Counted from the first letter of the stretch, positions 16,601-25,779 are shown. The stretch is 64,000 bases of DNA from Avimonas intestinalis (GCA_904380375.1 CAJFID010000002.1:117285-181284), one strand, 5' to 3'. Notes: a model not told the origin generated them from the sequence alone. Numbers and translations are program-made.

Positions 16601-19600
16601 TGCACGAGGAAATCGCGGGCCTCCTCCGACATGGCGGCGATAGCCGGGTAGACCATATCGTAGGAATAGAGGAAGTTCTTGGAATTGGTGTTGTCCCAAA
16701 TGCTGCCGACCAGCCGGCCGCGCGACGCTTCGGTATGGTGCCCGTCGCTGTTGGTGAAGCCGTAATACCCGTTATGCGGGAAGGCGCCCACGTCCATAGC
16801 CGGGTACTCGTCGGCCACGCGGTCCAGCAGGATAATGGCCGCATCGGCATATTTCTGTTCGCCGGAATAGAGATACGCCTGCGCCAAATCGTGGATCATC
16901 TCATAAACAATGGAGGAATTCCCGTACCATATGGCGTAATGCGCATAGTATCCGATAAAGGTATAAGGATCCCCATATTCCACCGTGTCGGAGCCGTCCC
17001 AGCCGTAACCCATGCCATCGTCAACGCCCCAGGAGAGGTCGGTCTTCATCGCATAGATCATTTCGTTGATCTGGGCGTCTGTAAACATCCGGCTGCCGTC
17101 GGCATTTTTTGCATTGGCGAGGGCGGTGCGCACCGACGCCTCCTGCGCTTCGGTAAGGCCGTTCACAGCGTAGAGGTTCACCAGGTTTCCGCTTTGCCCC
17201 TGCGCGATCAGCTCGTCGTTGCGCGCTTTCGCCAATTCCGCGTCAAACTCACCGGCCTCGTTGAGCCCGTTTTCGTAGTAAGCGGCAAAGTCGTTGGACG
17301 GGAACTGGACCGAGCAATACGGACAGGTGATCTTCCAGTTTACCTTGTCAGTCTCCCAGCGATAGGGATAGTTGCCGTACGAGTTGATAACGGCGCGCCC
17401 GCAGACCAGGCAGCCGCCGGGATTTACCCCGAAGGTCCGGCCGATATCCTGGGAGGGGACCACGCTCCAAAGCGCTTCGTAAGTACTATATGACTTCAGC
17501 CATTCCTCCGCCTGCTGGACAGCGCTGTCCCTCTCGGAGCGGGCCCAAACGTACTTCTCCACATTGTCCCTCGCATTTTCGACCTTTTCCTCCGTGTAAT
17601 ACGAGGCCCGCGTTTTGCCAACCTCTATCTCCTTGACTTCGGCGGAAGCAGAGGCCGACATCCCACTATAAGAAACGGTCAGCGTCACGGCGCCGGTACT
17701 GCCGCAGGAAAGGTAAGGTTGTCCGTCCTTTTCGACGATTTCGCCGTTTTCCGCGGTAAATGCGGCCTCGCCGGTCAGGTCAACAATACCGCCGTTGCTC
17801 AGGACGCCGCGCGCGGCAACGGCGACATCATCCCCCTGGTAGAGATTGTTCGCCAGGATTTCGGCGCGCACGGAGTCAATCCGGACGACGTTGAAGGTCT
17901 TTTTGGCGGAAACGTCCGCCCCTTCCAGCGTGCCGGAAACCGTAACCTCCGCCGACCCGACCGCGGCCGCCTTCATAGTGAAGCCGGTGTCAGAGCCGCC
18001 GGTAATCGCAACGACATCCGGAGCGCTGCTAGACACGGTAAGGCCGTCCAGCGCATAGTCGTCGCTGGGGAGTTCCACCTGCGTCCGGTCGCTCAGGCGG
18101 GCAACCAGCTGAAGCTCGGTCTCCGACCCCAGCATCAGGCTGGTGCCGGCGTTGCCGATCTCCAACGCGACGGGCCGCACATCGTCGATGACCTCCACGG
18201 TAAAGGAAGCCGTTCTGGTAATGCCGTCAATGGTCAATTCCGCCGTGATGTCGGCTTTCCCGGCTTGCAGGAAGCGCAGCGCCGGGACCCCGTCAACGGT
18301 AAGGACCTGCGCCACCGACGGATCCGACGAGCGGTAGGACACGTTCATCTTATTGCCGGGGACGCTGGTCCCGTCCGTCATCATAGCGGACACCGCCGCA
18401 AATTCCGACAGCTTGACGGTCAGCTCCTTGGTGAACATGGTCTGGGAGGGTTCCACCGTCAGGGATCCCAGCCCGTCGACGTCCGAAGCGTCCATCGGGC
18501 TGATCGCCATTGCGTCAGCCGGTGAGAAAGTCCAGCCGCTTCCCTGGAGCTGGGCCAGGGTTTTGCCGTCGAAATCCTCCTGCCAGGTGATCTCGCCGTC
18601 CTGCGTTAAGCAGATGTTGTCGAACACGCCGGCGCCGTCCCAATAGGCGCCGGCCGCGTTGCCGTCCCCCAGCCAGCCGAACTTGGTGGGCTTCGGCGAA
18701 TCGGCAGGGATCGTCGCCGTAAATACGGATTCCCCGTCCACAAAAACCTCCAGGTCGGTCCCGGTGACGCGGATTTCAAAATGGGTCCACTTCTGCATGT
18801 CGTGCGGGATCGCCGCCCTTTGGCCGTCCAGGCCGATCAGGATTTCCTTGGTGTTGTGCCGGATGAACTCCTTTAAGAAATCGCCATGGTCAAACTGCGC
18901 GATCATATAAAAGCAGTTGCTGTCGTTATCCGCGTCGGGCAGCTCGAGGTTTTTGTAGTCGAAGCTGAGCGAATAATTGTCCGAGCTTACGTTCAGATTT
19001 TCATACCGGGCCCAGCCGGGAGTACCCCCGTTGCCGCTGACCTGGAGGGAATTTTTCGCTCCGCCGAGCTCCTCCTCCATGTCCGCATCCTCTTCCGGAT
19101 TGACGGACACGACATCTGCGGGGTTCGCCATGACCGACCAGCCGTCCGCTTTCAAACCATCCACGGTTTTGCCGTTGAAGGTCTCCAGGTACAGGGTCTC
19201 CCCGCCCTGCTCTACCTTCATGTTGTCGATCAGGATCGTGCCGTTGGCCCAATCGGCAGAGGTGTCGCCAAACAGCCCCAGCGTCTTCACCGGCCCGACT
19301 CCCCCGGCCAGCTCGGCCTCATACAGGGTGCCGTCCGCGTTCTGAAGCTGCACGCCGTTGACCCAGATTGTGAACTTCCCGCCCGCGATGCGGAACTCCA
19401 GATGGTTCCAGCTTGTCGCGTCGCCCGGGAACGCCAGATAGGTCGTGCCGGCGACCCGCAGGTAATTCCCCTGGCCGCGCCCGCTGTCGTCCTGCGGCGT
19501 CGTGTTAATCAAAACCACCTCGCCGCCGATGAGGTTCCCCCCACGGTCGATTTGATCCCGTGCGCTCCAGAGGGAAATGCTGTAGTTCGCGGGGACCGGG

Positions 19601-20439
19601 TTTTTCAGATCGTAGCTTACCGTGTAGTCCCCGTCGGCAGGCGCCGCGTCGCCTTCCAGGTTCCGATACACATAGCCGTAAACGTCCCCGCGGTCGCCGG
19701 CAATTTCCAGGGCGCCGTACGAGACTTCTTCGTCGGCTACGGGATCCGTTTCTGCCACGGAATTGCTCCCGCTGCCGGAGTTGGAAAACGTCCATCCTTC
19801 CTCTTCCAGCGTATCCATCGTCGCCGATTCAAAATCCTGGAAATAGGCGACGGTATCGCCCTGACGAATTTCAAAGTTGTCAAACCATCCGGTACCGCCG
19901 GTGCCTTGATAGGACCCGCCGAGCAGGATGTTTTTCAGAAGGCCTACGGCCTCCGCGTCAAATGTGTTCCCCGCAACCTCCTGGCCGTTAACGTACATGA
20001 GGAAGCTGCCGCCAGAAATCCGGTACTCGATGTGGTTCCAGACGCTTAGGTCATCCATCGCATAATAGGTGCCGCCGTTATAGCGGACCTGGTAATCGCT
20101 GTCGGCCGAAGAGCCGGCGTCCACAATGCCGTTCTGCGGCCCGACTTTTCCGGAAAGGGTGCCGTCCGCATTCCAAAGCGAAAAGTTGACCCTCCCGTCT
20201 TTGGCGGCCGTGTTCTTATAGTCGTAGCTGACTACATAGTCGCTTCCGGTCAACATCCCCTCCGGAAGGACATACCGCACCCACGCATGGGACTCTTCAT
20301 CCTTCGGGCCTGCGTCAACCCGTAGTGCATAGTTTTCCTCCGGCTCCGCCGCGGAAGCGGATAGGGGGATCGCCGGGAACATCATGAGCGCCGCGAGCGC
20401 CAGGCTGAGCAAGCGCTTCATTCCATGCCTTCTTTTCAC
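13624..20439 (-). CDS. Giant secreted, wall-anchored heparinase II/III-like polysaccharide lyase
   Basis: 2271 residues from a GTG with GGAGG seven bases upstream. Signal peptide: KRRHGMKRLL, hydrophobic core, cleavage near ASA-AEP. Then three tandem concanavalin/LamG-like modules (about 30-215, 225-430, 445-650), each ending in a D/E-T-F-x-GKT-type repeat; Ig-like domains (about 665-850); and a heparinase II/III catalytic region (about 870-2100) with a probable zinc site GCLVCG...CPYCSVQFP (about 1005-1045), a helical barrel and the hallmark SHGHADPLNLGY near 1725. The C-terminus has a PTE repeat linker, the sortase-like signal ESPGTGY, a TM helix and RRRKFAK. Such enzymes beta-eliminate uronic-acid polysaccharides at the cell surface; the precise substrate is unknown. 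It is the last gene of the catabolic cluster and probably its primary depolymerase. Confidence 0.8.
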   Translation of the reverse strand: MKRRHGMKRLLSLALAALMMFPAIPLSASAAEPEENYALRVDAGPKDEESHAWVRYVLPEGMLTGSDYVVSYDYKNTAAKDGRVNFSLWNADGTLSGKVGPQNGIVDAGSSADSDYQVRYNGGTYYAMDDLSVWNHIEYRISGGSFLMYVNGQEVAGNTFDAEAVGLLKNILLGGSYQGTGGTGWFDNFEIRQGDTVAYFQDFESATMDTLEEEGWTFSNSGSGSNSVAETDPVADEEVSYGALEIAGDRGDVYGYVYRNLEGDAAPADGDYTVSYDLKNPVPANYSISLWSARDQIDRGGNLIGGEVVLINTTPQDDSGRGQGNYLRVAGTTYLAFPGDATSWNHLEFRIAGGKFTIWVNGVQLQNADGTLYEAELAGGVGPVKTLGLFGDTSADWANGTILIDNMKVEQGGETLYLETFNGKTVDGLKADGWSVMANPADVVSVNPEEDADMEEELGGAKNSLQVSGNGGTPGWARYENLNVSSDNYSLSFDYKNLELPDADNDSNCFYMIAQFDHGDFLKEFIRHNTKEILIGLDGQRAAIPHDMQKWTHFEIRVTGTDLEVFVDGESVFTATIPADSPKPTKFGWLGDGNAAGAYWDGAGVFDNICLTQDGEITWQEDFDGKTLAQLQGSGWTFSPADAMAISPMDASDVDGLGSLTVEPSQTMFTKELTVKLSEFAAVSAMMTDGTSVPGNKMNVSYRSSDPSVAQVLTVDGVPALRFLQAGKADITAELTIDGITRTASFTVEVIDDVRPVALEIGNAGTSLMLGSETELQLVARLSDRTQVELPSDDYALDGLTVSSSAPDVVAITGGSDTGFTMKAAAVGSAEVTVSGTLEGADVSAKKTFNVVRIDSVRAEILANNLYQGDDVAVAARGVLSNGGIVDLTGEAAFTAENGEIVEKDGQPYLSCGSTGAVTLTVSYSGMSASASAEVKEIEVGKTRASYYTEEKVENARDNVEKYVWARSERDSAVQQAEEWLKSYSTYEALWSVVPSQDIGRTFGVNPGGCLVCGRAVINSYGNYPYRWETDKVNWKITCPYCSVQFPSNDFAAYYENGLNEAGEFDAELAKARNDELIAQGQSGNLVNLYAVNGLTEAQEASVRTALANAKNADGSRMFTDAQINEMIYAMKTDLSWGVDDGMGYGWDGSDTVEYGDPYTFIGYYAHYAIWYGNSSIVYEMIHDLAQAYLYSGEQKYADAAIILLDRVADEYPAMDVGAFPHNGYYGFTNSDGHHTEASRGRLVGSIWDNTNSKNFLYSYDMVYPAIAAMSEEARDFLVQQSGNPQKGDTDRIKANFEDGVIREIAEAFQEGDLAGNPGTPQSTLAVAAVVMDHYPETQEWLNLDYAPGDSSWDADVTPDERTGNILGILANSVNPDGQGEECSLGYNAGWTDAWIEVADVLGGYELPRDAQGNEHLLDLPEGTSHDLYLNARFRKMVLSNCSMLLTNSYTPLIGDTGATAEPDRSILNKDLLLKAYNNLIEQDPAGAADGDYDILAQTLYLLNGKTTANLHTDIFTADPNAVSVKIQSVIDEKGELDLGSENLAAFGLGILRDGSDQTASIYRGSEYFFPELPVVYGNGATRDDYSTLEQINPNGQEGATATYTFDFDASAKESYQLYLQIHAVPGSWGVWGVYLNGEKISTVDFGSADYDAGINLIRVADGLDSLRQGENELQFVCEGGAGNWKMGLYNLYLLKSGEEMPPLVTKSDTTQRALWMYYGSAGSSHGHADPLNLGYIAYDLDLMPDLGYPNTAGGSDMIKTFNNSNMAHNTVSFSTATSSFPYYAHFRNYGLISRFDGGDYVQVMNAYTPGVINSGIQYADQFDRTAALIQIDEENSYIIDLFRVVGKNPDSEYQYNFHTTQIDKSNTQLSGLTQGDAVERQGGYTAETLQNIYEYAVDGGSFSVDWNVKDPWNVYGNGKGATTDVHMKVTMLGAEDYTSVMLGEMVPPQNNGSGINDLPILMVTAKGATTFTSVMEAYQSQSNIASIEQLPVTANGQPADDAVVRAVKVTLTNGRVDYIVNSMDTETLYNVAGKFDFQGFFGVYTEEDGRLSRSYLLDGAQLGDQQADPAVTGTVEGMTTALSTDNYIAIVTEDDVDVEDLVGRYIFVDNKDVRMQNGAGTQDPSGYDNSKSGYYAYNAVYEILGAEKQPDGSIRLDIGDLSPVRGISDDGQETILNFNVGASFRIPLSVSTDLRIPTEPTEPTEPTEPTEPTEPTDPTEPTEPAEPTEPVSESPGTGYAPTDRMAVLSLLLSAAVIYTAMTFRRRKFAK
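13746..13853 (-). repeat. 9-bp tandem repeat encoding the PTE linker
   Basis: About 12 imperfect copies of a 9-base unit encoding P-T-E (with one PTD and one AEP variant), forming an extended cell-wall-spanning linker before the sortase-like signal. Such repeats change copy number easily. Confidence 0.85.
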
Positions 20440-20555
20440 AAACCATCCTCCATTCGTCAGAAGTTTCAACACCGGATTCCTCTCAAGTTTTTCCATCCCC
20501 CCTGCCTATGCAAAAATTAAAAATAGAAAGCCCCCGTCCATCCTGTGCGCCGTGC

Positions 20556-21428
20556 CTAACGGCCGATATTGATGACAACGATCGCAGCAAAGCCGATGAC
20601 AATCCCGGCAATCCCCCGTTTACTGATCGCTTCCTTCAGCACAAAAACGGAGTACAGCGTAACAGCCAGCAGCATCCCTCCCAAGACCATGGGATAGAGA
20701 TACGTCCCCGGCAAACGGGTAGACAAATAGGTGACCAATGCGTTGCCAACGCCATTGCCCATTGCCGCCAGGACCAGCCATCCCAGGGACCGCCGCAGCA
20801 GGGCAGCGTCCCCTCCGGCGGCCGCGCCCGACCGCATACGCATCCCCCCATAAAGGAGCAGGGCGATCAGCGCAGCCGAGGAAAAGGCGGCGATCAAAAG
20901 CTCTTCCGACTCGCGCCCTCCCATCTGCATTTGATGCGCCTTTACAACAAGCGAACAGCAGCCGTTGCCGAGCCAGCACAAAAAGCAGAGGGCTATCCAT
21001 TTCCCGGACATCCTCTGGCCGCGTTCCCCGCCGGGAACCCCGACCAGATAAAAAGCGGCTAAGAATAGGCAAATCCCTATCCCCACCGGCCAGGTGAACG
21101 GCTCTTTCCACAGCACGATCCCCGCGAGGGAGGGGATCAGCATGCTGGCAGAAAAGAAAAAGGTGGTATAGGAAAGCGGGCCGCATTGCATGGCGCTGTA
21201 ATAGCAAAACATCGTTGCAACGAACAACCCGCCGTATAAAATTCCCATTCCCACCGTGAACCAGTGAAAGCCAATCCCTAGAAACGGCGCACAGCACCAA
21301 AACCCGGCCGCGATAAGGCCGGCCAAGCCGCCGGTTACCAGCATGCTTTGTCGGACCCCCGCCGTATGCACCTTTTTCATGGCGATGGATTGGACAGCTT
21401 GAAAAAGGATCGCCGCTACGATTTCCAA
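20556..21428 (-). CDS. EamA/DMT-family transporter
   Basis: About 290 residues with ten predicted TM helices in two EamA halves, for example IVAAILFQAVQSIAMKK at the N-terminus and a second half ending GIAGIVIGFAAIVVINIG. I prefer the TTG at 21428, preceded by AAAGGAGG, because it begins just at the first TM helix; an ATG six codons upstream is the alternative. DMT transporters export or import small metabolites; substrate unknown. It sits between the alpha-galactosidase and the surface lyase, so it may move a pathway intermediate. Confidence 0.8.
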   Translation of the reverse strand: MEIVAAILFQAVQSIAMKKVHTAGVRQSMLVTGGLAGLIAAGFWCCAPFLGIGFHWFTVGMGILYGGLFVATMFCYYSAMQCGPLSYTTFFFSASMLIPSLAGIVLWKEPFTWPVGIGICLFLAAFYLVGVPGGERGQRMSGKWIALCFLCWLGNGCCSLVVKAHQMQMGGRESEELLIAAFSSAALIALLLYGGMRMRSGAAAGGDAALLRRSLGWLVLAAMGNGVGNALVTYLSTRLPGTYLYPMVLGGMLLAVTLYSVFVLKEAISKRGIAGIVIGFAAIVVINIGR

Positions 21429-21527
21429 GAAGACCTCCTTTGGCATATACAAGGGATACTGGCGGGCCGGGAGCCGCCCGGGAGCAGACGGCAATCCCAG
21501 CCCGCCGGTACCTCGCTTGGGAAAGGC

Positions 21528-22637
21528 TTATTTTACCCGTTCGACCGTGACGCGGTAGACCTTGCAGTCGCGCGCCGGGATATCCACGAAAAAGTCGTCC
21601 GTATATACCCCGCAGTCTTCCCCGGTAAAGATATCGCGCAGACGGAACCCGTAACCGCAGTTGACGGGAAGCCCGGCGTCGGCAAACAAAAGGTACTGCC
21701 GGGACTCGCTTTCATAGGGGTTGAACACGCCCAGCGCATAGCTGCCGTCCGCCAGATGCTTAAAATAAGCGTTTCCGAATTTATACGGCGGGCGAACCTC
21801 CGGATCCTGGTTGATAGCAATCAATTCCTTATTTTTAAGCAGCTGGGCGCTTTCCGTATTGACATTACGGAGGTCGCAGCCGATCATCAAGGGGGAATTA
21901 AAGAAGCACCACTGCGCAAAATGGGAGCGATATTCCGCATCGGTGCATCCGGCGACACCCACGTTTCCTTTGCCGTACATCCCTACGATCAGCATGTCCA
22001 AATCGTTGAAGCAGTTGGGGGCGCCGAAGCCCAGCTTATCGGCCTGGCTGGCAGCGATATCCGTAAAGGACTGGTAACTATCCACAATATCGCCGGTCGA
22101 ACGGTACATATGCGCGCCGGCCGAGCGCATCCAGCGTCCGGAATCGTCGCTGCCCCAGTTGCAGGCGGAAAACAGGATATCCCGCCCGCTGGCGCGGAGC
22201 GCCAAGCCCATCCGGCGGTACAAAACCTCGCCCGTTGCTTCCCAAGGCTTGAAGCAGTAGTCATATTTTAGGAAATCCACACCCCATTCGGCAAAGGTCT
22301 TCGCATCCTCAAATTCATGGCCGTAGCTGCCGGGATACCCCGCGCAGGTGCGCACGCCCGCGCAGGAATACATACCGAATTTCAGGCCCTTGGAGTGGAC
22401 GTAATCCGCCAGATCCTTCATCCCGTTGGGGAATTTGGCGGGATCCGCCACCAGACGGCCGTTTTCATCCCGCTGGCGCAGCGACCAGCAGTCGTCAATC
22501 ACCAAGTAATCGTAGCCGGCATCCAAGTACCCCTCGTCCGCCATGATGTCCGCCGTTTCCCGAATCAGGCGATCCGAAATGTTTTCCCCAAACGTATTCC
22601 AGGAGTTCCACCCCATCGGAGGCGTAGATTTCAGCAT
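21528..22637 (-). CDS. GH27 alpha-galactosidase
   Basis: 369 residues, cytosolic (no signal peptide). N-terminal TPPMGWNSWNTFG is the GH27 signature. Nucleophile D126 lies in FLKYDYC and acid/base D183 in YRSTGDI; the substrate-binding DDCW (48-51) and the late NQDPEV motif are also present. It removes terminal alpha-linked galactose (or GalNAc in some relatives) from imported oligosaccharides. Normal length, with a beta-sandwich C-terminal domain. Part of the minus-strand catabolic cluster. Confidence 0.9.
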   Translation of the reverse strand: MLKSTPPMGWNSWNTFGENISDRLIRETADIMADEGYLDAGYDYLVIDDCWSLRQRDENGRLVADPAKFPNGMKDLADYVHSKGLKFGMYSCAGVRTCAGYPGSYGHEFEDAKTFAEWGVDFLKYDYCFKPWEATGEVLYRRMGLALRASGRDILFSACNWGSDDSGRWMRSAGAHMYRSTGDIVDSYQSFTDIAASQADKLGFGAPNCFNDLDMLIVGMYGKGNVGVAGCTDAEYRSHFAQWCFFNSPLMIGCDLRNVNTESAQLLKNKELIAINQDPEVRPPYKFGNAYFKHLADGSYALGVFNPYESESRQYLLFADAGLPVNCGYGFRLRDIFTGEDCGVYTDDFFVDIPARDCKVYRVTVERVK

Positions 22638-22688
22638 AATTAAGCAAACCTTTCTGATTTGTTGTTATTTGGGTAAGTTCCCATCGAC

Positions 22689-22916
22689 TCATAAAAAGAG
22701 GGTACAGCCCTGTGCGCGGAAATCCTCAATTTTTCTTAAGAGAGCGCTTTCCGGGACTTGAAAATGCTCGGCCAAACAGGAAAGGCATAGAAATTCCTCC
22801 GCCCCCCGATGGACAAGCCGCTTATATAGCCCGATCTCATCCCGCGTCAGGATCCGTCCGCACCGTTTGCATCCGCAGACCAAACCGACCGCTTCCTTTC
22901 GTCCTGGCTTTGCCAT
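22689..22916 (-). CDS. Small zinc-ribbon protein
   Basis: 75 residues with four cysteines in a CxxC...CxxC arrangement (CKRCGRI near residue 16 and CLSCLAEHF near 45), plus a basic helical end. It starts 16 bases after the aminotransferase stop and so is likely co-transcribed. Ribosome-binding site weak. No known function; possibly a small regulator. Confidence 0.55.
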   Translation of the reverse strand: MAKPGRKEAVGLVCGCKRCGRILTRDEIGLYKRLVHRGAEEFLCLSCLAEHFQVPESALLRKIEDFRAQGCTLFL

Positions 22917-22931
22917 AAGGCGAGGAGGCTG

Positions 22932-24185
22932 TCATAATACGGCGGAGGCAACCTTCCTGACCGCATGGACGACATCCTCAATATCCTGCTGCGTCCACGT
23001 CGTGCCGATCATCAGCTCGACGTTGCGGGACAGGATTCCCACCGAGATCGGACACATATCGGGCGTATAGGCCACCGGCGGGTCAACCATTGAGAACGGG
23101 AAGCCGCTGCCGTCCGGCGTACGCTGATACAGGATCTGCGGGTTCATATAGACCGGCTCGCCGTTATACAGGCGGCTAAACGGTACCCCTTCGGCGCAGA
23201 TGGCATCCAGGAAAGGCTGCACACGGGCCGGGTCGTCCAGCAGCAGGATCAGCGCGTTCCCGGCGTCCCCTTCCTCGTCGTTGATCCGGCGGAAGCAGAA
23301 GCCCGGCGTCCCCTTCAATTGCTCCTTGACCGCCCGCTTGGCCCAGCGCATCTTTTCCAGCATTTCGTCCAGCTTGCGAACCTGTTCCAGGGCCACGGCG
23401 CCGCTAAACTCGCTCATCCGGTAATTTTGGCCTACAAAAACGTCCGCTTCGGCGCTGGAATTCAGGAACCCTTCCGACTCGCGGAACATCCCCTGGTCGT
23501 GATAGCGTACCGCGCGTTCATACAGCTTGGGGTCGTCCGTCACCACCACGCCGCCTTCGCCTGTCGTCATGATCTTGTTCATCTGCAGGCTGAACGTGTT
23601 GATCTGCCCGGATGTCCCCACACGCTTGCCATGGTAGGAAGCGCCGCAGGACTGCGCCGCATCTTCGATCACGGTCAGGTGATGGCGGCCGGCTATCTCC
23701 AGGATGCGGTCAATCTGGCAGGGGTTTCCTAGGATAGGAACCGGGATAACCGCTTTGGTGTCTTTGTCAATCACCTCTTCCAGGTGGTCGGGATCCAGGC
23801 TCAGGCTCTCGTCAATCTCTGCGAATACCGGGACGGCACCCGCGCAAATGACCGCGCCGGCTGTCGCCAGGAAGGTGCAGGCGGGTACGATAACCTTATC
23901 CCCCGGCCCGATTCCCGCCGCCTTCAGCGCCGTAATCACCGCAGCCGTGCCGGAACTTACGGCGACGGCATAGCGGGTTCCCATCTTCTGTGCAATTTCC
24001 GTCTCAAACTGCTTAACCTTTCCCTGAAGGTCGGGCCCGTAGTACCGGAAAGGGGAATGGGAATATACGACCTGGGAGGTAGCCTCCGCCTCTTTGCTGT
24101 CATACAGCATCGCCCCGGGGTAATAGGGAGGGAAGGGGGTGCTCCGCACAGGGGTCCCGCCATCCAACGCTAATTTTTGATCCAT
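22932..24185 (-). CDS. DegT/DnrJ/EryC1/StrS-family aminotransferase, copy 1
   Basis: 417 residues, PLP-dependent fold-type I sugar/cyclitol aminotransferase. The N-terminus KLALDGGTPVRSTPFPPY resembles the StsC-like (L-glutamine:scyllo-inosose aminotransferase) branch. PLP motifs: SSGTAAVITAL (phosphate cup), VIEDAAQSCGASY, and the Schiff-base lysine in LQMNKIMTTGEGG. Start: GAGGAGAG six bases upstream. Downstream neighbour in the operon of the first amidohydrolase pair; a second aminotransferase sits next to the second pair (29524-30798). In a catabolic cluster it may run toward removing an amino group from a sugar or cyclitol; direction is inference. Confidence 0.88.
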   Translation of the reverse strand: MDQKLALDGGTPVRSTPFPPYYPGAMLYDSKEAEATSQVVYSHSPFRYYGPDLQGKVKQFETEIAQKMGTRYAVAVSSGTAAVITALKAAGIGPGDKVIVPACTFLATAGAVICAGAVPVFAEIDESLSLDPDHLEEVIDKDTKAVIPVPILGNPCQIDRILEIAGRHHLTVIEDAAQSCGASYHGKRVGTSGQINTFSLQMNKIMTTGEGGVVVTDDPKLYERAVRYHDQGMFRESEGFLNSSAEADVFVGQNYRMSEFSGAVALEQVRKLDEMLEKMRWAKRAVKEQLKGTPGFCFRRINDEEGDAGNALILLLDDPARVQPFLDAICAEGVPFSRLYNGEPVYMNPQILYQRTPDGSGFPFSMVDPPVAYTPDMCPISVGILSRNVELMIGTTWTQQDIEDVVHAVRKVASAVL

Positions 24186-24223
24186 AGCAATCTCTCCTCT
24201 TTATCAATCTCTTTGCAGGCAAT

Positions 24224-25021
24224 CTACACGCGCTGCGCCATCAGCCGCTTAATGTTGTTAGCCAGCAAATCCTGCTTTTCCTCTCTGGAAATATCGGCGG
24301 TCACTACCCGCGCAAGCGTAATACAGGGGTCGTAGAAGGGCATGTCCGTACCGAACAGGATCTTCTTTGATCCGGCTTCCTTGACAAAAAATTCGATCCC
24401 ACCCATGGGGGAAGCCGAAATGGCGACATCGCCATACACGTTTTCCCGGCGATTGAGGATCGCCAGCGCCGTTTCCATGACCTGCGGGGCGCCTCCCATA
24501 TGGGCGATGATAAAAGAAGCGTCAGGATAGCGGCCGGCCAGGCTGTCTACGTCCATCACGTTTGCCAAGCTCCAGGTGTGAATGAGGACGGGAAGCCGGT
24601 GCTCTTGGGCATAGGCAAAGGCATCGGCGTATAAGGGGCAGTCCACCGGCCGGCCGTGCAGATCAGGGTGCAGCTTGATTCCGCGGAACCCTGGGTAGGC
24701 AAAGCAGCGTTCCAGCTCATGGGGGATGTCCTCGGCATAGTTCGGGTTGACGGTCACATAGCCGAACACCCGGTCGGGGAAACTCTGCAGCGCATCCAGG
24801 ACCAAATCGTTGCCCAGCACGTAATCGGGCCCTATGGCGGCGTGCGCGGTAATGCATAGCCGGTCAATCCCCAGCTGGTCGGCCCTTTTCAGCATCCGGT
24901 CAATACTTCCTCCGCCATGGACGCAGAAGGTCTGCCAAGGCCCCAGATGGTCATGCGCGTCAATGATTTCAAAATCGCGAAAAGGTTCCCCACGCAGCAG
25001 CGCGGCGATTTCTGGGGTCAT
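24224..25021 (-). CDS. Amidohydrolase_2-type metal hydrolase (metal-competent member, pair 1)
   Basis: 265 residues, TIM-barrel amidohydrolase. The metal site is complete: H23 and H25 in DAHDHLG, K117 in GIKLHP, H148 in VLIHTW, H174 in IIAHMGG and D226 in LFGTDMP. Start overlaps the stop of the next upstream gene as ATGA (25018-25021), with GAGGAGGTG before it. Family members hydrolyse or decarboxylate cyclic or linear carbonyl compounds (for example lactones); substrate unknown. Its partner, translated just before it, lacks the metal ligands, which suggests a hetero-oligomer. Confidence 0.85.
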   Translation of the reverse strand: MTPEIAALLRGEPFRDFEIIDAHDHLGPWQTFCVHGGGSIDRMLKRADQLGIDRLCITAHAAIGPDYVLGNDLVLDALQSFPDRVFGYVTVNPNYAEDIPHELERCFAYPGFRGIKLHPDLHGRPVDCPLYADAFAYAQEHRLPVLIHTWSLANVMDVDSLAGRYPDASFIIAHMGGAPQVMETALAILNRRENVYGDVAISASPMGGIEFFVKEAGSKKILFGTDMPFYDPCITLARVVTADISREEKQDLLANNIKRLMAQRV

Positions 25022-25779
25022 AGCCGCACCTCCTCAAAAAGCCGGTCAAGATTTTGAAAAGCGATCTTGCATTTGTCCGCTTGGGATATATCGGCATAGG
25101 TCAGCAGGGAAACGGATGAAGCGGCGCTGACCGTCGGCATACCGCTGCCGAATACGAACCGTTCCGCACCAAAACGGCGGCAGGCCTCCTCCAAGCCGCA
25201 GAACGGCCGGTAACCGGAGGTTTCGACCCAAACGTTTTCGCATTGGGCGAGGATGGGGTACAGCTCACGCTCTACCCGGAAGTTGACGTTTGTCAGCACC
25301 AGACGGAGCTTTGGCCGCCGCAACACCAGACTGCCGAAGGCCTCCAGCCCGCCGGTCTGGTCCAAGCTGAGGAAAAGGGGGATGCGGTATGTCTCCAGCA
25401 TATCAAACAGCACGCCGCAGCTGAGCTCGGACAAGCCAAAGCCATGGTTGGCTTGGGAGGGGAACATGGTCACGGCACGGATGTGCGACTTGCGCAAATA
25501 CGCGGCCAGCTGCTCCGGAGGGGGGAATTCCCCCGTATAGTGGGGCAGTACGGTAAGCAAAGGAATGAGCGCGGGATGATCCGCCGTTTCCTGGAGCAGC
25601 ACCTCGTTTCCAGCCGCTGGGTCGTATTCCTTAGCCAAGGAATGCCATACCAGGGCTTTGCGGATGCGGAACCGCTCCATCTGGCGGAGCAATTCCGATT
25701 TTTCCGTAAAAGAGCCGGGCTGCCGGAAGCTCCGGCGCCCAAAGCTTGCATTCGCATCAAAAAAAGACAAAGGTTCCAT
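25018..25779 (-). CDS. Amidohydrolase-fold protein with degenerate metal site (pair 1)
   Basis: 253 residues from MEPLSFFDANASFG (an upstream in-frame ATG four codons earlier abuts the ribosome-binding site GAGAGG). The fold of amidohydrolase_2 is recognisable, but the HxH is N10-A-S12, the strand-5 histidine position reads LFLSLDQ, the AHxGG position reads LTNVNFR, and GTDMP is GSGMP. It shares the VETSGYR and D-x-NA-x-(F)G features with the degenerate member of pair 2 (30987-31763). Probably a non-catalytic or differently catalytic partner of the adjacent competent enzyme, as their genes overlap by 4 bases. Confidence 0.75.
   Translation of the reverse strand: MEPLSFFDANASFGRRSFRQPGSFTEKSELLRQMERFRIRKALVWHSLAKEYDPAAGNEVLLQETADHPALIPLLTVLPHYTGEFPPPEQLAAYLRKSHIRAVTMFPSQANHGFGLSELSCGVLFDMLETYRIPLFLSLDQTGGLEAFGSLVLRRPKLRLVLTNVNFRVERELYPILAQCENVWVETSGYRPFCGLEEACRRFGAERFVFGSGMPTVSAASSVSLLTYADISQADKCKIAFQNLDRLFEEVRL

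Noticed and set aside
15904..17493. Long plus-strand frames opposite the lyase gene
   Set aside because: Antisense frames with no recognisable domains; the opposite strand has a signal peptide, domains and catalytic motifs.
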